Under the pieces are notes generated by a model. That model was not told the origin of the DNA and made no database searches. It saw only the letters and a program-made list of their open reading frames with translations. From contig NC_084839.1 in assembly GCF_033115175.1 (NCBI RefSeq), forward strand, positions 41,277,501-41,341,500: 64,000 bases of DNA, in the 5' to 3' direction. A program made the translations under genes and the position numbers. Positions within the stretch are counted from its first letter, which is position 1, and every line of letters starts with the position of its first letter. This DNA is from Lepus europaeus (lineage: Eukaryota > Chordata > Mammalia > Lagomorpha > Leporidae). Positions 49,320 to 60,225 of this stretch are shown here, piece after piece.

Positions 49320-49710
49320 ATAGCTTTGGTTTTTATTTTGTCTGTTTGCTGCCGAAACGATTTGGGAGCGAAACCTGGCCTAGCCTGTATGAAGCTATTT
49401 GTAGTCTTTATAAGTCCCACTAGGCAGAGACATCAGATGTGTCACTTCAGAAATATCAGTGTGTTTGTTGAAAACACTCACCTGGGCCCACTAAGGTGGA
49501 AGTTTGTAATACTTAATATACATCCCACTAGATGTCTTACCTTCCTGAAATCTCTGACATCCTAAATTCCCAAGGATTGTGGGAAAGGGATTGTGGTCTA
49601 TCGGATTGAGCCCGTGTGGTCTGAGAAGAAAGGTTCACGGTGGGAGAGGAAGTTGGCAGAGCCAGAATTTAATGATGGAGATGGATAAACTGTTAAAAGC
49701 AAAGTGCAGA

Positions 49711-50025
49711 GGAAGGGCAGCGTCCCAAAGCCACCAAAGAGGGTGGCACACATCCCATGTGGGTGCCGGTTCAAGTCCCGGCTGCTCCATTTCCAATCCA
49801 GCTCTCTGCTAATGGCCTGGAAAAGCAGTGGAAGATAGTTCAAGGACTTGGGCCCCTGAACCCACATGGGAGACCCAGAAGAAGCTCCTGGCTCTTGGCT
49901 TCGGATCGGCTCAGCTCTGGCTGTCATGGCCATTTGGGGAGTGAACCAGTGGATGGAAGACTTCTCTGTCTCTCCCTCTATCTGTAACTCTGCCTTAAAT
50001 AATAAATAAATAAACCTTAAAAAAA
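49711..50025 (+). mobile_element. CSINE with a damaged head
   Basis: The head is shortened around the A box (GGGCAGCGTCCCAAAGCC), but the B box GGTTCAAGTCC and body are clear. The tail is TAATAAATAAATAAACC. Confidence 0.83.
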
Positions 50026-51126
50026 GGGGGGGGTGGCATTCTAGAGGGTTTCGGGGGCTGGGGGCTTGATTTCTGCACAAGGTGGATGAATCTCGGCTCC
50101 TGGCATTGGGGTGAGAGAAAAAGCCTCTGCCCTTCCGTAGTATTTATTTCTCTGGTTGTCTTCCTGTAGTCTGTATGATTGGAGGACGTGCCCAGGCTCT
50201 GACTTGTGAAAACCAGCGTAGCTGTCTCTGGACATTTCGCAGTAAGTTAGCCTGGCAGACAGGCCAGGTTTGGACCCCAGAGGGAAGGAGATCCACTGGG
50301 GGCTTCCCATGCTGCCAGCAGCCACTGGTGCCTGTCTCCAGGCATAGGGCTGCTCCTCTGGTCAGCTCCAGGGGCCTGGGCTGCATTCAGACCTGGTGAG
50401 CTGCTGGGGCCTGTGGGTGTGGTCTTCTGGGTGAACCTGCAGATGATCCTCACATCCTGTGAGCATGGACTCCATCCTGGCCACCCTTCTGGGCCTGGGA
50501 GCCACAGTGTCCACAGACGTGGAAAGCGATACACAACCTCTGCTGGGGGACCAAGGGGGAAACTCAGAGCCACAGTGGGCTGGGCAGCCAGGCTGGCGGC
50601 GTGGGGCCTGGAACGAGTCCAGATATTCCTTCTTATTATTTATCTGGGGGCTCCAGGCCCGAGGCTGACAATTCCTGCCTCAGTCAAGGCCCCCTGGGCC
50701 ATCCTCCATGAGCTGTGGCCCGTGGACATACCTCTCCGACAGAGAGTAATGCAACGCTTACTCTGTCACTCAAGTGGGAGCTAGAACTTTCCTTCCAAAT
50801 GAGGAAAGGTCAGAAGGATGGAGGTGGAGGAGGAAATATTAAGGCCTGAAAAGTTTTTATCTATAAAAAAAATTTTTTTTTAAAAGATTGTGGGGTTTGG
50901 TGCTGCTCGCTGAGGCCACTCGCTCCCTGAGTGGGACCCTCCCTTTGATGCCAGCATCCATCCTGACTGCCTCAGCAAGTCTGGCAGGTGGATAGCCAGG
51001 GGCTCCCTGTCTTTGGGAAAAATCCGTCTGTACAACAAAGCCATGGGCAAGTGCCTAAAACCTGAAACCTTTGCGCGAGAGACACAGCCCCAAAGGGAGG
51101 AGGAAATGAATGTTTGTTTGTTTGTT
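50026..51126. other. Intergenic, no gene recognised
   Basis: Unique sequence between CSINEs; an A/T run near 50862-50886 is the only feature. Confidence 0.5.
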
Positions 51127-51453
51127 TTTTAAAAAAATATTTATTTATTTGAAAGGCAGAGAAACAGGGAGGCGGGGTGGAGGAGGGGAGAGAGATTTTC
51201 CATCTGCTGATTTATTCCCCAAATGGCTGTAACAACCAGGGCTACACCAGTCCAAAGCCAAGCCAGGAACTCCATCCTGGTCTCCCACATGGATGACAGG
51301 GACCCAAGTACTTGGACCATCCTCTGCTGCCTTCCCGGGTGCATGAGCAGGCAGCTGGATGGGAAGTGAACAGAGCAGCGGGGACTCACACGGACACTGA
51401 TAATGCTGGTGATACAAGTGGTGGCTTAACCCACTGCTCCACTCCACCGGCCC
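51127..51453 (-). mobile_element. CSINE, minus orientation
   Basis: Tail complement TATTTATTTATTTGAAAGGC, body, and end at CCACTCCACCGGCCC. Confidence 0.88.
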
Positions 51454-51461
51454 GAACGCTG

Positions 51462-51565
51462 TTGTCTGGCAGTGTGCTGGCTGCTCCCACACCTCTGATT
51501 GTCATCCTCACAGCACCCTGGGAGATGAGTATTCGGTCCCTGTTTCACAGTGCAGGAAACAGAGG
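51462..51565 (+). mobile_element. MIR core fragment
   Basis: TGATTGTCATCCTCACAGCA, CCTGGGAGATGAGTATTCGG and CAGTGCAGGAAACAGAGG follow MIR order. It abuts the CSINE. Confidence 0.55.
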
Positions 51566-52299
51566 GTCTGCTGGTCCTCTCCATCAACCCAGTGTCAGCC
51601 TGCAGCAGGGCCAGAGGTCCCATCACAAGCTCTGCTTTTGTCTTTCTTCCAGGAAGGTGGAGAGGCTGGAGCCCTGACGATGTATGGGGTGCAGGTCCCT
51701 TCAGGAGCCGGAGGCTCTGACCTCTGGGGGATGACCCAGGAGGGCCTTGCTTCAGGGTAACTCAGTGGAGCACCTGTCCCCCGTGTCCCTGTCAGAGACA
51801 AAGGAAATGATGTCACTTCTTCTCCCTCCCCAGCAGGACTCATCTCCCGCGCTGTTCAACACTTCCTTCCGTGCCTGCCCCCCACCCCCGCCATGAGAAC
51901 TGGGGCAGTGCTGCCTGTGGTGTTTATTTAATGTATTGTAGCCCCTACAGTCTAGTGCTAAGAGCCCAGAGCTGCTCTTCCCTGGCATGTTTGGGCTCCT
52001 GAGTCACTAGAGAAGGGCTTAGAGACAGGGCAGGGTCGGCAACCCGAGCTGGGGAGAGTGACTCAGACCGCTGAGTCATCCAGACCTGTCCAGAAGCAGA
52101 GGAGATGGGAGCCCTGCCGGTGGTCCACAGGAGACTTGGGATTTCCAGGTGGAGGAGGAAGACCTAGCTCGACTGTAGGGGGAAGTCACAGAGCAGAAAG
52201 TGCCAGGCAAACACAGTGCCTCCACTGAGACAGTCAGGCCTCCCAAAGAGCCCAAGACCACGTTCTGCGTGGCCCACCAGGGATTTCCATGTATGACTA

Positions 52300-52425
52300 A
52301 TTTCCCCTACTGGATTGCAGGCAGGGCTGTGCTGAAAGCACTTTTGTAATTCCCACAGCACCCAACACAAAGCCAGACTCCAGTTGTTTGAATCGATGAG
52401 TGAGAAAATGAATCAGCACGGGCTC
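52300..52425 (+). mobile_element. L2 3'-end fragment
   Basis: GATTGCAGGCAGGGCTGTG, CCCACAGCACCCAACACAAA and CAGTTGTTTGAATCGATGAG match the L2 terminus. Confidence 0.55.
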
Positions 52426-52930
52426 AGCGCCATCAGCAAAGAAGCCAGGCGTTACCAGCCGGGCGCAGAATATGAACAGGGAAACCAACAGGTGTTCCAG
52501 CTGGGACGTGCAGGACCTGAAGCCTCAGATAGGAGTGCCCAAGTACAGTGGGGTAGCCTGGAACCGACAGGGGGGCTCTCTGGGCACAGGTGTGAGGGCA
52601 GATGCCAGGGAGCTTGCAAGGAGAAAGTGCTACCCAGATAAGGGCGGGACAGCACAGGGTGGGCATCACTGAGGGCACAGCTGGGCATAGGGGGCCAGGA
52701 AGGATAGTGGTCTTGGAGATGCTGGCACACTGAAGCACTTGGAATCAAGACTCAGAACACCCATACCTAGGGGTGATTTGGAAACTAGCACAGAGAGTTC
52801 TTCCCTCATGCTACCTCCACCCATCATATTTTGATGAACTTCAGAGTAACCCCCTCTGATCTTTCCCTGTTTCTTTATTGAATTTCTTTTATTAACTCAT
52901 AAGAATGTATTGCTCTTCAAATTTTTTAAG

Positions 52931-53222
52931 TTTCAAATGTTTTATCTATTTATTTGAATGAGAGAGACAGAGAGACAGAGAGAGAAGGCACTCCCATTCC
53001 CTAGTTCATTTCTTAAATGCCCACAAGGGCTGGGACTGGGCTGGCTGAATCCAGGCACTGGAACTCCACCATGGTCTCCCACATGGTTGGCCGGGACCAT
53101 CTCCTGCTGCCTCCCGGGTCTGCATTAGCAGGAAGCTGGAGTCAGGTGTCCAGCCCAGGTACTCCCAAGTGGGATTTGGGCTTCTCAACTGGCGTCTTAG
53201 CTGCCAGGCTACACACCCACCC
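52931..53222 (-). mobile_element. Old, diverged CSINE, minus orientation
   Basis: TTATCTATTTATTTGAATGA, a GAGACAGA run, and an end at GGCTACACACCCACCCC. Confidence 0.75.
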
Positions 53223-53279
53223 CTTTTATTGAATTCAAAAGTCAATCACTTGGACCCAAGTCTTCAGGTCCATTCATTT

Positions 53280-53318
53280 TTTTTTTTTAAATTTGACAGG
53301 TAGAGTTATAGACAGTGA

Positions 53319-53352
<34 letters not shown>

Positions 53353-53616
53353 CAGAAAGGTCTTCCTTCCGTTGGTTCATTCCCCAAATGGTTGGTACAG
53401 CCAGGGAGTGTTGATCCAAAGCCAGGAGCCAGGTGCTTCTTCCTGGACTCCCATGCGGGTGCAGGGCCCAAGCACTTGAGCCATCCTTCACTGTCCTCCC
53501 GGGCCACAGCAGAGAGCTGGACTGGAAATGGAGCAACCGGAACTAGAACTCGGTGCCCATATGGGATGCTGGCACCGCAGGCGGAGGATTAACCAAGTGA
53601 TCCCCAGCGCCAGCCC
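53280..53616 (-). mobile_element. CSINE, minus orientation, with target-site duplication
   Basis: T-rich start, GA-rich tract, and an end at CCAGCGCCAGCCC. It is flanked by CCATTCATTTTTT (from 53270) and CCATTCATCTTTT (from 53617), 12 of 13 identical. Confidence 0.9.
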
Positions 53617-54019
53617 CCATTCATCTTTTTTGTTAACATGGGAGAAACAGAAGGGACCAAGCTGATGTTTCCAGTCTCTCCACACAGACACATGGGTTGA
53701 GCTGGCTTTGCGTGGTAATTTCTATTTAGTGAGTGTGGCCCACAAGAGCAGGTGAAGCCATGGAGTTAATTAGAAAGAGCAAGAGAAAGAACTCACTGTG
53801 TCTGGGTGTCCTCGGGGAAGACCCTCTACTGTCCATCTGCCTCCGCGGGTCCCATTGAACAAATGGAGAACCACAGCCCAGAGTTTCTGTAGGTCACTAT
53901 CTCTGCAAAAGACCCCACCCAGTGCTGCAAGGCCAAATCTCCATCCCCTCTACAGCTCCTTTGGATTTGTAGCCCACGAGGGAGGGAGCTCCACCTTGGA
54001 GGTCAGAGGGATGTCAGAC

Positions 54020-54185
54020 AGAGGCCCAGGTTTGAACTCCAGTTCCATGCAAAAGCTCTGCACCCTGGAGCAGCCTCAGTCTGCTTTGTGTACCTGTAAA
54101 ATGGGTACAGCGCCATTTGTTTCACTAGCATTGATGGGACATAAATGAGAAAGTAGATACTTCTAGCCCAGTGGGTGCAGCCTAT
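54020..54185 (-). mobile_element. MIR, minus orientation
   Basis: GCCTCAGTCTGCTTTGTGTA, CCTGTAAAATGGGTACAGCG and GGACATAAATGAGAAAGTAG follow the MIR antisense order. Confidence 0.6.
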
Positions 54186-55214
54186 GGAGAAGACCCAGGT
54201 ATGGTGGTGGCAGCTTTGGGTGGGCTGGTGGTGGCCAGGACAGGTGTAGAGTGAGTGAGAAGCTGGAGGTGGGGTAGCGGGGTGGTAATGGTTAGTTTCC
54301 TAATCGCCCCCAGGCATGGGTGTTCTAAGTCTTCATTCTGAGTGCTTTATCTCCAAGAACACTCTCCTTCCTGGCTTCCTACGCCCAGCTGTGCCTCCAG
54401 CGATGCCCGCCCTGTGCTGTTCCACCCTTGTCTGGGTGGCGCTCCCTCCTGGCAATGCCCTCAGGTGGCTGCGCCACCGCAAAACGCCCAGGTGTACCTG
54501 CTCTGCTCCTCTGTGATGCAGGGTACCTGAGTGATGGCCTTTGCAGACTTCAAGTGACACAGTCCAGGGTGCTCTTGTAGAATCCCCTCTCATTCCTGCT
54601 CCCTTTAGGCTCTGCCTTGGTTGTGTGGTGGCAGGTTTTCTACTGCTGCATGGTAGGGGCAGGGCAAGGTGCCTATCCCGTGCCAGTGGGGCCCCCTTTG
54701 TTCCTTTACACCCAGTGCACTCTTCTTCCCCCTCCCTGCTGCCTTTCACCCACCCCTCTGCCTCGTCCCAGCCAGCAGCCCCCTCCTCTAGCCATCCTCT
54801 TCCATCACATCTGCTGGGCGCCTTGGCCTTCAGCCGCTGGTTCCACATTACAGGTGAGAAGGTGGAGGCAGAGAGATGGCAAGAGGGCTTGCCCACCGCT
54901 GAAACCAGAGCAATGCCAGGGCCAGGAGGAAGGAGCACCTGGTACACCTCAGAGGCCAGTGCCGAAGGGCCCCTTGCAGGCCTCGCTGAAGCTGTCCATG
55001 GTAGCTGCATCTCTCCCACACTTGGTGCCCAGGGCACCATTCCCCAGACTTACCTGCCACAAGCAGCACCCGAGGCTCTGGTCAAGAGGTTACAATCCTC
55101 AGAGCGGTTTGACAGAAACTCCAGGTGCTCCAGGTGAGTCTTATGAACATGCAAGGTGGGAAAACACTGCTCAAGGATCTTGCCACTCAAAGAGTGTGTG
55201 TGTAGGGCATCGCC

Positions 55215-55305
55215 ATCACTTGGGGTCTGGTTAGACATACAGGGCTTAGGCCCCACCCCGGTATGCATTTAACAGTCTCCTGGTGATTTGCACGAGTGGC
55301 TCTGG
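55215..55305 (+). mobile_element. MER5A fragment
   Basis: AGGGCTTAGGCCCCACCCCG, CATTTAACAGTCTCCTGGTG and ATTTGCACGA resemble the middle of MER5A. Short. Confidence 0.4.
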
Positions 55306-56415
55306 ATCTGCAGTTCTTCCAGGTGACCCAGTGCTAATCTCAGCCATGGCATTTCAGTAACCTGAGCTCTTGGTAGTACTAGCACCTGCCAAGTTGTGAC
55401 GACCAGACTGGACGCAGAGCTGAACACATGTTGTCAAGTTTAGAAATGATGACCAATGCTGTCATCTGGCCTTTGCCCTTGTGCATTGCTCCTTTGACTC
55501 TGGTCACCCAGGACTCCCCAGCCTGTCCTGTCACAGGTGCCGGCCTCCCCACCTTGCCACAGTGCCAGGCTCAGTGTGGGAAGGGGGTGAGGAGCCCCTC
55601 GTTTCCTGCAGGGAAACTCCTGAGGAGGGGCCAGCCCTCAGGTGGGTTCTCACCTTGACCGTTTCCACAGCCCCTACCTCTGGCCAAGCGACCCAAACGC
55701 CAACATCATTCAATGGACAGGTGATGCAGGAAAACAGGGAGAACAACCCCAGAGAGCCCCATTACTGGGGGACATGCCCAGAATGACCTTGCTGGTCCAA
55801 GAAGTTGGTTTGCGTGATGGACAGGCCTTGGAGGGTGGCAGGACTGGGGCCAGCAGCTGGAACATCACAGGGGTGAGGACAGGAACCAGAGCAGACACGT
55901 GTGAGTAGGATGGTTGTGCCAGCAGCAAGGCATTCCCTGGTCAGGAAGCTGACATAGCCAGAACCTTGGGCACTTCCTGGCTCCAGACAACCCCTTCTCT
56001 ATCAAGATTTGTCCAGTAGAGCTGCCCCAGGTGGGGCTCCAGAGCACCTGCACCTGCCCTTGGCCCTGTGTATTTACAATAGCCGGAGGTCCTGTATTTG
56101 CCAGTTCACCCTCTTCAACTTTACGCTCTGTCCTGTTTGTGCCCACAGATGTCCTCCCTGCATGAGGTCACATGTCCCCTCTGTGTGTGTGTGAGAGAGG
56201 GAGAGAGAGAGGGAGAATAGGGTCACTATTTTATGTGACTCTGTTGAGGTTTATTCTATGGAAGGCAGAGTTTATCACACTTTGCTGTCCAGTTCATTGT
56301 GTGTGCCAGCTTCCCAAATGCAAATATTCAGTCTACAATAACCTGCAAAAACAATACGCAGGTTTTCAGTCCTTGGCTCTGTAAGTCCCATACAACCAAG
56401 AGCCGAAAACTCCCT

Positions 56416-56426
56416 CCAGCAGGGGG
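56416..56426 (+). promoter_or_regulatory. CTCF-like motif, rightward
   Basis: CCAGCAGGGGG matches the first 11 positions of the CTCF core, but position 12 is A rather than C. It is weaker than the sites at 46.8 and 48.5 kb. Confidence 0.3.
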
Positions 56427-57112
56427 AACTGACAGTTTTTGGGGGGCACAGCCCACACAGATGCTTTAGCGGAGTCTTTCCTGAAGAAAGGGAGATCTTG
56501 GCCCCCTGCGATCTGGTTCAAGTTGGCCTCTTGGAAGGTATTCTTCTGAGCAAGCCAGGGCTCCAAGACCCAGAGGCTTAAAGTAGATGAGAAATTCCGC
56601 ACGGCAGGGGCCTCCACAATTACAGCACCTGTGGGGCCTCTGAGATTTGGGGACATCCTTCCCTGGGTAACCTGGGGGCTCTAACCTTTGGAGGTGACAT
56701 CCAGGCCCACACTGCTGCTTTCCCTTTACGCTGGCTGTGGGGCCCTTTGTCACAGCAGCAGTTTGCAGCCAGCTGTCTCCGAGCTGGGCTGTGCACTGGC
56801 CTGGCCCAGGGGCTCGGTTTCTGCGTAAAGCTTTTCTACAGGCCTGCGTCCAATTCCCTGTGCACGGCCTGGCCCGCTGTCCCCAGCAGATTTGCTTTTC
56901 CTGCTAACTCCTCTCTCCCTTCTCCTTCTCCCTCCAGCTGGGCTCTGTGCCCTGAAAGACAGGCCCCTTGCAGGTGGAGGAGCCAGCGCCCCACAACCTC
57001 GCCCCTCGGCCTCTCCCCTCCCAGGGCCGCTGCCTCCCAGCCTGGCCCCGCCCCCCGGGGCACCTGCATTGTTTCCTGTTGGGGAGATGAGCAGCTGCCG
57101 CGCTAATTGCCA

Positions 57113-57123
57113 CCAGCAGGGGG
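57113..57123 (+). promoter_or_regulatory. CTCF-like motif, rightward
   Basis: CCAGCAGGGGG followed by TCC matches the first 11 core positions, with T at position 12. It has the same orientation as the site at 56416. Confidence 0.33.
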
Positions 57124-57224
57124 TCCGGGCTGTGGCTCGCAGTCCTCACACCGATTAGGTGGCTGCCCAGGGTGGCGGAGCGGGGGTGGGGTGAGCGGTT
57201 GCTCGGGAGCCGAATGAGCTGAGC

Positions 57225-57425
57225 CAGGGCTGAGCATTATTCCAGGAATTTTAAACACTCGTTAAAGGCTTTGCTGTGTCTCACTTCAGTACACATCATG
57301 CTCCAGTTACTGCTCGGAACCGCGGGGGCAGCACTTATCAATATTTTAGCAAGAGAAAGGCAAATGATGTTGAAACATTGGACTATATTTCCATCTGTTC
57401 AAGCTGCAGTGCGACGAGAGCAGCT
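57225..57425. promoter_or_regulatory. Repeat-free candidate conserved element
   Basis: About 200 nt of mixed composition lie next to a CTCF-like motif (57113). They carry AATTTTAAACACTCGTTAAAGG and TATCAATATTTTAGC, and a CSINE follows 170 nt later. It does not resemble any repeat I know and looks constrained, but I cannot test that. Confidence 0.25.
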
Positions 57426-57604
57426 CCTCCCCAGCTGCCTTGGGAACAGCCATACCCACTGGTTGGCCTCTATGCCTGCCTTGGTTTCTCCTCTGCCTCT
57501 CCCAACTGGTCCCTAGTAATCAGGTCTTGTGGCCTTGATAGGGAGAAGGTGTTGGGTTTGCTAGTAGAACAGGGGGTGGTGGCAAAACAAAGGATCTGAG
57601 CTTG

Positions 57605-58290
57605 GGCCTGTGCTGTGCATAGCAGGTAAAGCCACCACCTGCAGTGCCAGCATTCCATATGGGCACCAGTTTGAGTCCTGGCTGCTCCACTTCCAATCCA
57701 GTTCTCTGCTATGGCCTGGGAAAGCAGTGGAAGATGGCCCGAGTGCTTGGGCCCCTGCACTCACGTGGGAGACCTGGATGAAACTCCTGGCTCCTGGCTT
57801 CGGATTGGAGCAGCTACAGCCATTTCAGCCATCTGGTGAGTGAACCAGTGGATGGAAGACCTCTCTCTCTCTGTAACTCTGTCTTTCAGATAAATAAATA
57901 ATTTTTTTTCCAATTGTTAGCTTATTTTTCTTATTAATTTATTTATTTGAAAGGCAGAGTTACAGGCAAAGAGAGAGGGGGAGAGAGGGAGAGAGGGAGA
58001 GAGTGCTTCCATCTGCTGGTTCACTCCCCAAATAGCCGAAATGGCTGGAGCTAGGCCAGTCCAAAGCTGGGAGCCAGGAGATTCTTCTGGATCTCCCACA
58101 TGGGTGCAGGGGCCCAAGCACTCGGGCCATCTTCTACTGCTTTCCCAGGCACATTAGCAGGGAGTTGGATTGGAAGTGGAGCAGTCAGGACTCAAACCAG
58201 AGCCCATATGGGTTGCCGGCACTACTGGTGGTGGCTTTACCAGCCAAGCCACAGTGCTGACCCTAATAAATAAATCTTAAAAAAAAAAAA
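57605..58290 (+). mobile_element. CSINE interrupted by a second CSINE
   Basis: The outer copy runs 57605-57901 and resumes at 58265-58290 with the end of its tail (AATAAATAAATCTT plus A15). Its target-site duplication flanks the whole composite: AAAGGATCTGAGCTTG (57589-57604) and AAAGAATCTGAGCGTG (58291-58306), 14 of 16 identical. Confidence 0.88.
57902..58264 (-). mobile_element. CSINE nested in the tail of another CSINE
   Basis: A full minus-strand copy, T-rich at the left and ending GCCACAGTGCTGACCC, inserted in the A/T-rich tail of the outer element. AATAAATAA words on both sides are probably its duplication. Confidence 0.87.
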
Positions 58291-58375
58291 AAAGAATCTG
58301 AGCGTGAGCCCCACTTGTTAAAATGTACTCTCCCTATCAATTCACAAAAAGGAGACTAACATTGTCTGCCCCTTT

Positions 58376-58710
58376 ATTTATTTTAAATATTTATTTATTT
58401 ATTTTAAAGGCAGAGTTACAGAGAGAGGGAGACACACACACACACACAGATACTTTTCGTACACTGGTTCACTCCTCAAATGGCCAGGACAGTTGGAGCT
58501 GAACCAGGCCAAAACTAGGAGCTTAGAACTCCATCTAGGTCTCCCACATAGTGACGGGAGCCCAAACACTCAGATCATCTTCCTCTGGTTTCCCAGGAGC
58601 ATTAAAAAGGAGGTGGATCCAAAGTGGAGCAGCCAAGACTCGAACTGGTGCTCATGGGAGATGGCAACGTAGCAGGTGGCAGCTTAAACTTCTCAACCAC
58701 AACAGCCCCA
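58376..58710 (-). mobile_element. CSINE, minus orientation
   Basis: TTAAATATTTATTTATTTAT start, short (CA)n (58433-58447) and end at CCACAACAGCCCC. TCTGCCCCTTT and TCTGTCCCCTTT at its ends look like a decayed duplication. Confidence 0.85.
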
Positions 58711-58983
58711 ATCTGTCCCCTTTGAAGCCAAGAGACACCACCCTAAACCTCCACATGTACCTGGCTGAGTGCTTGCAAATTGTCCCTCCTTCAACAACAC
58801 CTAGGAGTCAAGGAATAAGGAGCCCTTTTGTCCTCTAAGACAGAACAAGACACTGTTGCTTCCTATTTCCCATGAGACTGACTCTCGGTCACTCCTCCCT
58901 GCAAAGCTATTTAATATGATTCACCTGCAGAGACATAGAACTAGGGTAGAGGAAAGGCCTGAGAGGTTAAGACTAGCACCTGC

Positions 58984-59187
58984 AGGGGCTGGTGCCGTGG
59001 CTTAGCAGGTAAAGCCGCTGCCTGCAGTGCCAGCATCCCACATAGGCACTGGTTTGAGTCCCAGCTGCTCCACTTCCAATCCAGCTCCCTGCTATGACCT
59101 AGAAAAGCAGCAGAAGATGACCCAAGTGCTTGGGCTGCTGTACCCATGTGAGAGACCCAGAAGAAGCTCCAGGTTCCTGGCCTCGGC
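58984..59187 (+). mobile_element. 3'-truncated CSINE
   Basis: An intact head (GGGGCTGGTGCCGTGGCTTA) and body break off in the CTCCAGGTTCCTGGCCTCGG segment. No CT tract or tail is present, so it was probably truncated by a later deletion. Confidence 0.85.
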
Positions 59188-60014
59188 TGGTGGTAGCCTC
59201 CCTTCTGGGTTTCTACTGTGGTAGCTGTAGCAGCAGCAGGGAGTAGAGGCTCACATTTCCTGCAAGATCTTGAGCTGCAAAAGCCAAGTGCCCACTGATT
59301 CCAACCGGCTTCTGTGTGCAGACAAGGCTACTCTCTTCTAAGCAGCTGGAGGAGCAGAGCCTTCCAGAGTCTTCAGAAATGGGCTCCCCTTCCTCAGTCA
59401 GCCTTTGTAGCCAGGAGAGGGGACAGAGCACAGGAAATAGATTTGGCACCAATTACCCCAGCACTGGATGCATCAGAGTCAACTCTGAGAAGCAATATGA
59501 CATCCACCGTGTGAGAGGTCCACCCCAGTGCTGACACTCCCAGAGAAGAAAGTTCTTTGCAGGCATTTGTGTCTGGTTGAGGTAGTGGGAGGCAGCCAAG
59601 CACCCATGTGGATCTGTGACATCAATAGACAAATGGGATGGTTTATTGTTATCAGAGAGGTGTGCTTTTTAGCTGCACTGTCTCTGGGAGACTCAGGATT
59701 AATGTCAGCTGTATGGGGGAGACCCAGCCTCTCACTTCTCCCTTCCTTTGCCCTAGAAGGCAAGGCTAGTAAGAGGGAGAGAAAAGGGGGCACCTTGAAA
59801 GATTTGGTCATGAAGCTTAGGCAGGGTCATGGTCAGCCCCGGTCTAGGCAAAATTCTAAGGCATGAGGAATCAATTAACACATTGGCTGTGGTTGAAATA
59901 TGTGAGTCTTGATTGGAAAATCACATGAGTTAAAATGGACGCCAAAGCCCCTCCCCGCAAAACAGCACTCACACTTATTAGGGAAGAATGGCAGGGTCAG
60001 GGGAAGCCTAAAGT

Positions 60015-60225
60015 TAAGCGAGCACTTACTCTGCACTAGGCGCTGTCCAAGGTACTTAACATGAATTACTTCTCATCAAACCTCTAAGATATAAGTATTA
60101 TGATGAAATCTATTTGACCAACAAAAAGCTGAGAGGCTAAATGACACGCTCAAGGTCAATGAGATAGTGTTCTATTCAGAACTGGAGCCTAAACTCATAC
60201 ACCTCCAAGGCTCAGGTTCCTTTAA
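60015..60225 (+). mobile_element. MIR
   Basis: GCGAGCACTTACTCTGCACT, AGGCGCTGTCCAAGGTACTT, AGCTGAGAGGCTAAATGACA and CTCAAGGTCAATGAGATAG follow the MIR consensus nearly end to end. Confidence 0.75.

Larger units (their letters stand above)
54186..57588. other. Intergenic, no gene recognised
   Basis: Moderately GC-rich. Holds a possible MIR scrap near 54850-54910, the MER5A fragment, two CTCF-like motifs and the candidate element at 57225-57425. Open frames of up to 235 codons (54333-55040) look compositional. Confidence 0.5.

Noticed and set aside
54333..55234. Open frames of about 200-235 codons on both strands
   Set aside because: No domain, mutually overlapping, and including old repeat fragments.
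56499..56511. Leftward CTCF-like match near the rightward motifs
   Set aside because: Only about 9 of 13 core positions agree, with the important A missing. Kept as a caveat, not a feature.
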